A DNA stretch of 23,339 nt from an uncultured Acidimicrobiales bacterium. Lineage in GTDB: Bacteria > Actinomycetota > Acidimicrobiia > Acidimicrobiales > UBA10347. The notes below the pieces were generated by a model. That model had not been told where the DNA came from, did no database searches, and saw only the letters and a list, made by a program, of their open reading frames with translations. The stretch is taken from NCBI GenBank assembly GCA_937942965.1, contig CALDGN010000007.1, positions 1-23,339 on the forward strand. Reading direction: 5' to 3'. Positions within the stretch are counted from its first letter, which is position 1, and each line of letters starts with the position of its first letter. Below are positions 8,305 to 14,953 of this stretch, one piece after another. The translations under genes were made by a program, and so were the position numbers.

Positions 8305-9467
8305 TGGCTGCTGCCACCCACACTGACGCTCTGACACTCGCGGCACGGGTCGGCGACCTCGTGCGGATTCCAAGCGTGAATCCGTTGCAGGCCGGCCCGA
8401 AGTCCGGCACCGACGGAGAACGCGAGATCTCTGCGTGGCTCGCCGACCGCACCGAGGCCATGGGCGCCCAGGTCACCACCCACGACATCATCGACGGACG
8501 CTCCAACGTCTACGCGCGCTTCGAAGGTGAGAGTGATCGGGTCGTCACCGTCGACGTCCACATGGACACCGTTGGCGTCGAGCACATGACCGATGACCCC
8601 TTCGACGGCCGCATCGAACAAGACCGTGTCTGGGGCCGAGGGTCGGTCGACACCAAGGCAACCCTTGCCGTCGTACTCGCCGTCCTCGAAGAGCTCCAGG
8701 CCGAAGGCAAACGTCCCGTGCCGACCGTCAACGTCGTCGGCACCGTGAGCGAAGAAATGGGCGGCCTCATCGGAGCAACGGGCTACCGAGAGTTCTTGCT
8801 CGAGTCCGGCAACCGCATCGACCAGCTCATCGTCGCCGAACCCACGATGTGTGCACCGGTCCATGGCCACAAGGGCGGAGTCGGCCTCGAAGTCACGGTG
8901 CACGGCCACGCTGCCCATTCGTCGAAGCCACACCTCGGGCAGAACGCAATCAGCGCGGGCGCTCGCATCGTCGAAGCCATCGATGCCGAGCAGCTTCGGC
9001 TCGATGCGCTCGAAGCGCCGACCGCGGTTGGCAACGGCACCGTCTCGGTCACCGAGTTCGGCGGTGGCGTCGCCCGCAACATCATCCCGCCGAGCTGCTC
9101 GCTGTACTGCGGACGCCGAACCGCACCCGGCGAGGATCCCGACGATGTGTTTGCCCAGCTGAGCACGCTCATTCGCGCGGCGGCTTCGCCACTCAAGGTC
9201 GACATCGAGCTGGCGAATGGGTTCGGGAGCGCTGGGTTCTGGCAAGACCCCGACAGCCCACTCGTGCACACACTGTGTGAACTGGCGTCGAGTGAGCCCG
9301 AGATCGCTGCCTACGGAAGCAACGCCTTGCGCTACGACGTGATCGCCGACGAGGTCGTTGTGTTCGGCCCAGGTTCGATCGACCAGGCCCACCAGGCGGT
9401 CGAATGGATCGACATTTCTGAACTCGACCGTGCCGCCGACATCTACCGAGCCTGGTTCCGCCGCTAG
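8304..9467 (+). CDS. M20-family metallohydrolase (ArgE/DapE-like deacylase)
   Basis: This 387-residue dinuclear zinc hydrolase is of the acetylornithine deacetylase / succinyl-diaminopimelate desuccinylase type. Metal and catalytic residues are in the family order: H86 in VDVHMDT, D116 in GRGSVDTKA, the general-base E150 and ligand E151 in SEEMGG, E179 in VAEPT, and H363 in GPGSIDQAHQ. HAAHSSKPHLGQNAI (about 202-216) marks the lid/dimerisation domain. Such enzymes hydrolyse N-acyl amino acids or small peptides. Without other arginine or lysine genes nearby it is better called a generic amidohydrolase than ArgE or DapE. The ATG at 8304 overlaps the methyltransferase stop by one base and gives the normal family length; the frame is open upstream only as a shadow of that gene. 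Confidence 0.9.
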   Translation: MAAATHTDALTLAARVGDLVRIPSVNPLQAGPKSGTDGEREISAWLADRTEAMGAQVTTHDIIDGRSNVYARFEGESDRVVTVDVHMDTVGVEHMTDDPFDGRIEQDRVWGRGSVDTKATLAVVLAVLEELQAEGKRPVPTVNVVGTVSEEMGGLIGATGYREFLLESGNRIDQLIVAEPTMCAPVHGHKGGVGLEVTVHGHAAHSSKPHLGQNAISAGARIVEAIDAEQLRLDALEAPTAVGNGTVSVTEFGGGVARNIIPPSCSLYCGRRTAPGEDPDDVFAQLSTLIRAAASPLKVDIELANGFGSAGFWQDPDSPLVHTLCELASSEPEIAAYGSNALRYDVIADEVVVFGPGSIDQAHQAVEWIDISELDRAADIYRAWFRR

Positions 9468-9566
9468 CCCTGCGTGGCAACAAAGGCGGAGCACTCACAA
9501 GGAAGCCCTCTGGGGTAGTCAGCGCGCCGTTACCTCCGCGAGACTGCGTGCTCGGGGGTAGACGCA

Positions 9567-10979
9567 ATGGGACAACTCTGGAAACTCGGCGCAGCAGCGT
9601 CTGCGGACAAGATCCGCTCGGGTGAGATCGCACCAAGCGAGCTCATGGCCGACGTGCTCGCGCGCGTCGACGAGAAGAACCCCGAGCTCAACGCCATCGT
9701 GCTGTCGCATGCCGAGCGAGCGACGGAACAGGCGCGCGCCGCCGACGATGCCGTTGCGAACGGCGACGATCTCGGCCCGCTGCACGGCGTGCCGGTCACG
9801 ATCAAGCACAACATCGACCTCGCCGGTGATCCGAACCCAAACGGCGTACCCGCGTTCGCCAACGTGATGGCCGACGAGAACCACCCACTCGTCGATCGCC
9901 TCCAAGAGGCCGGGGCGATCGTCATCGGACGCACCAACACGCCCGAGTTCTCGATGCGAGCGACGACGGTGAACCCGCTCCATGGCCGTACCCACAATCC
10001 TTGGGGCGACCCGATCTCACCCGGTGGTTCATCCGGCGGTGCCGGTGCCGCGTGCGCAGCCGGCATGGGTGCGTTGCACCACGGCAACGACATCGGTGGA
10101 TCACTCCGTTTCCCATCGATGGCCAATGGTGTGATGACGGTCAAGCCCTCGAGCTATCGCATCCCCGTCTACAACGGTTCAGCGACGGCCGAACGCGGTC
10201 CACTCGCGCAAGAAATCTCGGTCCAAGGCATCATCGCCCGCCACGCGGCCGACGTTCGCCTCGCCACCCAGATCATGGCCCAGCCCGATCCTCGTGATCC
10301 GAACTCGCCGCCCGTTCCCTGGAACGGCCCCGACGTACCTCGGCGGGTTGCGGTTACTCGCGATGGCGCTGGCTACCCGGTCGACGCCGAGATCAATGCG
10401 CTCATCGACCAAGCCGCCGACCAACTGCGAGATGCCGGCTACGAGGTCATCGAGGTCGACACCCCTTCGATCGGCGACGCCGCCACGGGCTGGTTCACGA
10501 CGCTCACCACCGAGATGAAGCACCTGCTCGATGCGCCCTTACGCGAGCACGGTTCCGAGACGATCCAACAGATCTTCGACCACTACTTCGAGATGTCGCA
10601 CCTGCTCGAGATACGTGACCACATCGTTGCCTCGGGTCATCGCACCGCGCTCAAGCGCGACTGGAGCCGCTTCCTCGACACCTATCCCCTGGTGCTGACC
10701 CCATTCATTCTTCGCCCGTTCTTCGACTGGGACGACGACGCCCAGGGCCTCGATGCCGTGCGCGACCTCTTCGAAGCATCGGTCTGGTCGACCGGCATCA
10801 ACTACTTGGGTCTCCCCGCCGGCGTGATCGGAACGGGCTTTGCTGGCAACCGTCCAGCCGCAGTGCAGATCGTCGGCCAACGCTGGCGCGAAGATCTGAT
10901 CTGCGACGCCCTCGAAGCCATCGAGGATCGCAACGGGATCCTCGCGCCCCAGCTGTGGGCGCGTGACAGCGATGGCTAG
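9567..10979 (+). CDS. Amidase (amidase-signature family)
   Basis: This 470-residue enzyme belongs to the amidase-signature family, which hydrolyses carboxamides to acid plus ammonia. The Ser-cisSer-Lys triad can be placed: K80 in PVTIKHNID, Ser155 in PGGSSGG, and nucleophile Ser179 in NDIGGSLRFPS. The spacings of 75 and 24 residues equal those of the well-studied triad of fatty acid amide hydrolase (142/217/241). SGGAGAACAAGMGAL is the glycine-rich signature core. The C-terminal NYLGLPAGVIGTG and RPAAVQIVG are the usual family segments. It is not GatA-like in context, because no gatB or gatC is adjacent, so a catabolic amidase is likely. It starts at ATG 9567 after a 99-base gap with a G-rich stretch (CGGGGGTAG) just upstream. 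Its end overlaps the next gene by 8 bases. Confidence 0.92.
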   Translation: MGQLWKLGAAASADKIRSGEIAPSELMADVLARVDEKNPELNAIVLSHAERATEQARAADDAVANGDDLGPLHGVPVTIKHNIDLAGDPNPNGVPAFANVMADENHPLVDRLQEAGAIVIGRTNTPEFSMRATTVNPLHGRTHNPWGDPISPGGSSGGAGAACAAGMGALHHGNDIGGSLRFPSMANGVMTVKPSSYRIPVYNGSATAERGPLAQEISVQGIIARHAADVRLATQIMAQPDPRDPNSPPVPWNGPDVPRRVAVTRDGAGYPVDAEINALIDQAADQLRDAGYEVIEVDTPSIGDAATGWFTTLTTEMKHLLDAPLREHGSETIQQIFDHYFEMSHLLEIRDHIVASGHRTALKRDWSRFLDTYPLVLTPFILRPFFDWDDDAQGLDAVRDLFEASVWSTGINYLGLPAGVIGTGFAGNRPAAVQIVGQRWREDLICDALEAIEDRNGILAPQLWARDSDG

Positions 10980-11748
10980 CAGCGAACCACCGAACGAGAT
11001 CGGCTTCGGCCAGATCGACGCTTCGTACAAGCACCACCTGGAAACGGTTCCTGCCGACGACGACGGGCCCATCTGGATGGTCTCGATGCAGCGAGCCGAA
11101 GGCGGTCTCGACCGGCTCCAGTCGGTCGCTGATGTCGGCGGCGGCGAGGTCGTGCTCGCCGGCGACGTGATTCGTCAAGTCGATGGCGACGCGACGCACT
11201 GGAACCAACTCACCGTCGTGAAGTTCCCGACCCGGCGAAACTTCATTCAGCTCGCTCATCATCCGGCGTTCAAGCATCACCCCGGCTTCGGCCATATGCA
11301 GCTCCATGAGGCGATCATCCTCGGCTGCATTCCGTCACCCTCGATGCCGACACCGTCACACCTCACCGTGCCGACCTGGAACGCCGTGCCACACCCCGCG
11401 ACCGACGATGACAGCCCTGTCGTCGTCGTGCATGCGGTCCGGTATGCAGACACCGACTGGTCACCCGACGACATGGCCGCCTATGCCCACGCACTCGCCG
11501 CGGCCTCAGTGCCCCATGGCGCCCGCGGCACCCGATGGTTCGCCGTCGAAGGCACGATCGTTGGCGACGGACGTCACTGGGACGACGTGCGGTTCACGAT
11601 GTACCCAAGCATGTCGGCTTTTCTCGCGGTCGTGAACGACCTCGACCACATCACCGCCTATGAGCGCCATCGCGCGCACCTGATCGCCGACATGTACACG
11701 CTCGTCATGCGACCGCGGATCGACCGGCTGGCCCGATCCATCTGCTGA
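10972..11748 (+). CDS. DUF1330-like protein with internal duplication
   Basis: This is a protein of about 258 residues of unknown function. It seems to hold two copies of a ferredoxin-like alpha/beta barrel fold similar to DUF1330. The first copy runs from IWMVSMQRAEGG through VVKFPTRRNFIQLAHHPAFKHH. The second runs from PVVVVHAVRYADTDW through VRFTMYPSMSAFLAVVNDLDHITAYERHR. In each copy a strand is followed by an F/Y-P-(S/T) turn and a helix ending in a short H/R-rich stretch, which is the DUF1330 pattern. The start overlaps the amidase stop by 8 bases (ATG 10972); GTG 10963 is an alternative. Coupling to the amidase suggests a shared pathway, but no activity can be assigned. Confidence 0.75.
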   Translation: MASSEPPNEIGFGQIDASYKHHLETVPADDDGPIWMVSMQRAEGGLDRLQSVADVGGGEVVLAGDVIRQVDGDATHWNQLTVVKFPTRRNFIQLAHHPAFKHHPGFGHMQLHEAIILGCIPSPSMPTPSHLTVPTWNAVPHPATDDDSPVVVVHAVRYADTDWSPDDMAAYAHALAAASVPHGARGTRWFAVEGTIVGDGRHWDDVRFTMYPSMSAFLAVVNDLDHITAYERHRAHLIADMYTLVMRPRIDRLARSIC

Positions 11749-11788
11749 GCATTTCCACCGCGCCGAACAGGCCCGGTACGTTGCGGAC

Positions 11789-12550
11789 ATGGACGCAATC
11801 TGTGATGACCTCGCCGCCGAGCATGCTGCCCTCGATGCGATCGTGACCAACATCGACGAAGCCACGTGGTCCGCGGACACGCCAGCTGCGGGCTGGGATG
11901 TCAAGGACACGATTGTCCACCTGATTCAAGCGGACATGGCCGCCAGCCTCGCCGTGACCGATGCCGACGGGTTCCAGACCGCTAAGGCCGAGATGATGTC
12001 GGGCGGCGGCCTCGACTTCTTTGCGACCGCAGATGGCAAGACCGGCGCCGAAGTGCTCGCGTTGTGGCGCTCAGAGCGCGCCAAGATGCTCGACGCATTT
12101 CGCAGCCGCGGCCCCAAAGACCGCATCCCGTGGTTCGGGCCCGACATGAGCACGCTGAGCTTTGCGACCGCTCGTTTGATGGAGACCTGGTCACACGGCC
12201 AAGACGTGGCCGACACCGTCGGTGTGGCGTGGCCGGCGACCGAGCGGCTGCGGCACGTGTGCCACATCGGGGTCACCACTCGGGGCTGGAGCTACATGGT
12301 TCGTGGCCGTGACATCCCGACGGAACCCGTGCATGTCGCGCTGACGGCGCCGTCCGGCGACGTGTGGACATGGGGCCCCGACGACGCCGCGGACAAGATC
12401 ACTGGATCGGCCGAAGAGTTCTGTTTGGTTGCGACCCAGCGCCGCAAGCCCACCGATACTTCGCTCCAGACCGAAGGGCCGCTGGCCGCCGAATGGCTTT
12501 CGATTGCGCAAGCATTCGCGGGCGAGCCGACCTTGCCAGACGCCCGCTAG
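11789..12550 (+). CDS. TIGR03084-type DinB/maleylpyruvate isomerase-like metal-binding protein
   Basis: This 253-residue protein has an N-terminal DinB-like four-helix bundle of the mycothiol-dependent maleylpyruvate isomerase type. Candidate metal ligands are H44 in DTIVHLIQAD, and E132 and H136 in METWSHGQDV. This H...ExxxH set matches the zinc ligands of the isomerase. Helix 1 starts with LAAEHAALDAIV and PAAGWDVKDTI precedes the first ligand, as is usual. The C-terminal part (about 160-250) is the beta-rich domain seen in TIGR03084 proteins. In Actinobacteria this superfamily carries out mycothiol-dependent isomerisation or conjugation; which reaction applies here is unknown. The gene ends 13 bases from the convergent PPOX gene. 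Confidence 0.85.
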   Translation: MDAICDDLAAEHAALDAIVTNIDEATWSADTPAAGWDVKDTIVHLIQADMAASLAVTDADGFQTAKAEMMSGGGLDFFATADGKTGAEVLALWRSERAKMLDAFRSRGPKDRIPWFGPDMSTLSFATARLMETWSHGQDVADTVGVAWPATERLRHVCHIGVTTRGWSYMVRGRDIPTEPVHVALTAPSGDVWTWGPDDAADKITGSAEEFCLVATQRRKPTDTSLQTEGPLAAEWLSIAQAFAGEPTLPDAR

Positions 12551-12563
12551 TTGGCCTAAACCC

Positions 12564-13034
12564 CTAGCTCGTTCGAACCGGAGCGTCGCGCAGGTCGATG
12601 AGCGGTTCGGCTTCCCAGGTCTCGCGCCCGTCGAATCCGAACCGGTAGAGCACGGTTGCCCGCATCGGCATCACGCGCAGAAAGACGTGGCCATCAGATG
12701 TCGGCCCGCCAGGTTCGAACTCGCTGAGGTCGTAACCCATCTGCTCCCAGAGCGCAGCCCGGCCGTCAGAGGTGTCGACGACAGTGGCGATGCCTTCGAC
12801 GATCAAGCTGTCGTTGTTCGTCTCGGGGCTGACTTGCCAGTGGAACATGACTCGGGGATCTCGACGAGCGTTCGAAACCTTGACCGACGGTTGCATCACG
12901 AAGGTGCACAGGTCGCCGTCGATCCACTTGATCCCCACTGGCACGCAATGCGCCCGACCATCAGCCCGAGCGGTCGCGATGTAGGCGATGCGTCCGATCC
13001 GATCGCTATGCGCAATGACGTCAGTCAGCTCCAT
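12564..13034 (-). CDS. Pyridoxamine 5'-phosphate oxidase-fold (FMN/F420) protein
   Basis: This is a 156-residue split-barrel protein of the PPOX class. The pattern is typical: GRIAYIATARADGRAHCVPVG (strands 1-2), WIDGDLCTFVMQPSVKVSNARRDPRVMF (strands 3-4 with the phosphate-binding S-x-K-V-x-N), then SLIVEGIATVV. Actinobacterial members bind FMN or coenzyme F420 and reduce small molecules, or act as haem- or biliverdin-handling proteins; the subgroup is not clear. The chosen start is ATG 13034, overlapping the protease stop by 14 bases. A start at 13076 would add 14 residues unlike the family's N terminus and overlap the protease by 56 bases. The pair is likely co-transcribed. Confidence 0.85.
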   Translation of the reverse strand: MELTDVIAHSDRIGRIAYIATARADGRAHCVPVGIKWIDGDLCTFVMQPSVKVSNARRDPRVMFHWQVSPETNNDSLIVEGIATVVDTSDGRAALWEQMGYDLSEFEPGGPTSDGHVFLRVMPMRATVLYRFGFDGRETWEAEPLIDLRDAPVRTS

Positions 13035-14103
13035 CCCCGGAGCGTAGTTCGCCAGCAACGTCGGCGATCCAGTCATGCTGATCGACGCTCAAGAGCGTGA
13101 AGCTGGCTTGGCGAGGTTGATCACAGGCGTAGTCCGACTCGGGGAAGAGCAGGAAGCTCGTGACCGCGAACACGTAGTAGCGATCGTCTTGTCCAATCCC
13201 GCCGAGCGGGCCGCCAGAATCACCGAGACACGTGCCGGATCCGTCGGTCTCGTCGGTGCACAGCATCGAATCGGGATCGAACGAGTCTGCGGTGTCACCT
13301 TCGATGCATGCTGCGTCTGGAGCAACCTCGGATGTCCAGAGGTGGAGAAGCTCGGTAGGGCCCTCGGGGGTCACGCCCCAGCCTCCGGCGACGAGCTCTA
13401 CTCGGTCGAGTCGGTCGGGTGGTTCGATCAGGGCGGCGAGCTCAATGTCGACAGGCTCAGCCAGCCGCAGCAAAGCAAGATCGTTGCGCATGTCGGCATG
13501 GTTCGCTGACCAGCGGCCATCGTCAGCGACACGCGTCGACCAGCCGGGATGCACATGCGTCTCGATGATCGAGGTGAGGTTGCCGCCCTCGTTCGCGTTC
13601 ACCGAACCAGTGCGGGCGAGTAGGTGATACAGCTGTAGATCTCGGTGACCCGGCTCGCCGCCATCCGGCGCGGTGCCGGCGAGCGTCGAGACGCAATGGG
13701 CCGCGGTCAAGACCCACTCAGGATCGATCAGAGTGCCGGTACATCGGAGCACGCCTTGCTGGTCACAGCTCCACGGTCCGAGCGCGCCGCTGGCGCCGAC
13801 CGGTGCTTTCGCATCGACGTGATAGGTACGGGCCCGGTCAATGAGGAGCGCCACATGGGCACCGGCAACGGTGCCTTCTTGCTTGACCGGCCCTGGCTCA
13901 AGTTCGGAACGACCGGCTGACTCGAACGTCACGCCCGTATCCGCCTCGACGACGATCGGGACCGCGATCTCGTCGACCGTCGCAGTGTTGAACATGGAAC
14001 ATCCGGCTGCCGCAGCTGCCCGCGGCGTCGACCCCGCGACGAGTCCAGAAAGGACCATCGTCGTGGCGATCAGCGCAGTGAGCGCTCGGAGAACAGCAGG
14101 CAC
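13021..14103 (-). CDS. Secreted trypsin-like serine protease (S1 family)
   Basis: This 360-residue exported serine protease starts at GTG 14103; a stop codon lies a few codons upstream, so a longer form is impossible. Residues 1 to about 33 form a Sec signal peptide with a hydrophobic core (LRALTALIATTMVLSGL) and an alanine-rich cleavage region. The catalytic triad is complete: H136 in LTAAHC, D208 in MRNDLALLRL, and S296 in GDSGGPL. About 80 residues between the signal and the protease core (roughly 35-115) match no domain I recognise and could be a propeptide or small adhesion module. The mature N-terminal activation site is not obvious. The protein ends without a membrane anchor, so it is probably released. 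Its 3' end overlaps the PPOX gene. It is divergent from the H-NOX gene across a 250-base gap. Confidence 0.92.
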   Translation of the reverse strand: MPAVLRALTALIATTMVLSGLVAGSTPRAAAAAGCSMFNTATVDEIAVPIVVEADTGVTFESAGRSELEPGPVKQEGTVAGAHVALLIDRARTYHVDAKAPVGASGALGPWSCDQQGVLRCTGTLIDPEWVLTAAHCVSTLAGTAPDGGEPGHRDLQLYHLLARTGSVNANEGGNLTSIIETHVHPGWSTRVADDGRWSANHADMRNDLALLRLAEPVDIELAALIEPPDRLDRVELVAGGWGVTPEGPTELLHLWTSEVAPDAACIEGDTADSFDPDSMLCTDETDGSGTCLGDSGGPLGGIGQDDRYYVFAVTSFLLFPESDYACDQPRQASFTLLSVDQHDWIADVAGELRSGDGAD

Positions 14104-14353
14104 TGCTACCTATCGGCCCACCACATCTCTTGGCGATGGTCCGAGCGGATCAGCGAGCCAAGTGAACGTACCCACTGCAATCATGCGGCGATAGGCCATC
14201 AGACCCAGTTGGTCAACTCGTACCCAATGCCTACGCCGTCAGGCTCACGCGGCCCATTGCTACTGCCTGACGCACGCCGATGGATCCATAGGCGCACCCA
14301 AGCATCCCGCTCGGGCTCGAAGAAGCCTGGGCGTCCCGAGAAAGGTGGCGGTT
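14104..14353. promoter_or_regulatory. Divergent regulatory region between the protease and H-NOX genes
   Basis: These 250 bases hold no credible gene and must carry promoters for the leftward protease gene and the rightward H-NOX operon. Two perfect inverted repeats stand out. One is AGTTG-GT-CAACT at 14207-14218. The other is CGTCAGGC (14237-14244) with GCCTGACG (14265-14272), 20 bases apart. Either could be an operator. No clear -35/-10 pair is evident by eye, and neither repeat matches an NO-regulator site I can recall with confidence. Confidence 0.4.
14340..14345 (+). promoter_or_regulatory. Shine-Dalgarno (GAAAGG) selecting the second GTG of H-NOX
   Basis: GAAAGG lies 8 bases before GTG 14354 and directly abuts GTG 14345. 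Ribosome spacing therefore favours 14354, which also yields the conserved MYGLIN amino terminus of H-NOX proteins. Confidence 0.6.
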
Positions 14354-14953
14354 GTGTACGGCCTAATCAACCGAGCGATCGAGGAACTTGTGCGTTCCTC
14401 AGGTGATCCCAGTCTCTGGGATGCCGTGCGAGCTCGGGCGGACGTCGACATCGACTACTTCGAAGGCATGGTCGTCTACGACGACGATGTGACGCAACGT
14501 CTCATCGCTGCCGCGGCCCACGAACTCGACACCACGGCCGACGATCTCTTGGAACGCTTCGGCCGCTACTGGATCGTCTATACCGGCGCCGAAGGCTGGG
14601 GCCCGATCCTCGATGGACACGGCAGCTCTGTCGTCGAGGTGTTGCAGAATCTCGACGATCTGCATCTCCGCATCAGCTCGTCGATGCCTGAACTGCGGCC
14701 GCCCCGGTTTGAAGTCACCAACCACAGCCCCGATCGGATCGACGTGCGTTATCACTCCGACCGACAAGGCCTTGCCGCGATGGTCACCGGTCTGTTGCGT
14801 GGCCTTGCAGAACGATTCGACGAGGATTGGCATGTCGCCCAGGTGGGCGAGCGATCCGTCGACGGGTTCGACTCGTACGTGTTGTCCGCTCGTGTCCCGA
14901 CCGCTGCTGGCGCCGTCGTGGTCGGCTCGAACCCGAATGCGGCACGGCCATGA
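14354..14953 (+). CDS. H-NOX haem-based nitric oxide sensor
   Basis: This stand-alone 199-residue H-NOX (HNOB) domain binds b-type haem. Family landmarks are all present: the canonical start MYGLINRAIEELV, a GRYW segment at 70-73, proximal haem ligand H104 in NLDDLHLRI, P117 in the PPRF turn, and the YxSxR propionate-binding triad Y133/S135/R137. These sit exactly two residues beyond H102, P115, Y131, S133 and R135 of the Thermoanaerobacter protein. The distal-pocket tyrosine of O2-binding H-NOX (Y140 there) falls at Ala142/Met143, so NO selectivity is predicted. GTG 14354 is preferred over GTG 14345 because it gives the family N terminus and puts GAAAGG at proper spacing. The stop overlaps the next gene's ATG by 4 bases. 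The H-NOX presumably signals in trans to that HNOBA-GGDEF-EAL protein. Confidence 0.93.
   Translation: MYGLINRAIEELVRSSGDPSLWDAVRARADVDIDYFEGMVVYDDDVTQRLIAAAAHELDTTADDLLERFGRYWIVYTGAEGWGPILDGHGSSVVEVLQNLDDLHLRISSSMPELRPPRFEVTNHSPDRIDVRYHSDRQGLAAMVTGLLRGLAERFDEDWHVAQVGERSVDGFDSYVLSARVPTAAGAVVVGSNPNAARP

Noticed and set aside
8286..9494. A 402-codon - strand open frame opposite the M20 gene
   Set aside because: It is a shadow of a gene with a complete set of metal ligands on the + strand; no motif is seen in the antisense translation.
9567..10979. GatA subunit of the tRNA amidotransferase
   Set aside because: The triad fits the family, but gatB and gatC are not adjacent and the neighbours are catabolic, so a general amidase is the better call.
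12429..13100. A + strand open frame of 223 codons
   Set aside because: It is antisense to the PPOX-fold gene and overlaps the end of the TIGR03084 gene; no domain is recognisable.
14104..14353. A small RNA, riboswitch or tRNA in the divergent gap
   Set aside because: No cloverleaf or recognisable c-di-GMP or other riboswitch core was found; only two simple inverted repeats stand out.
14827..14949. N-terminal extension of the HNOBA-GGDEF-EAL frame
   Set aside because: It overlaps the H-NOX coding sequence and is arginine-rich, unlike HNOBA; the ATGA junction at 14950 is the natural start.
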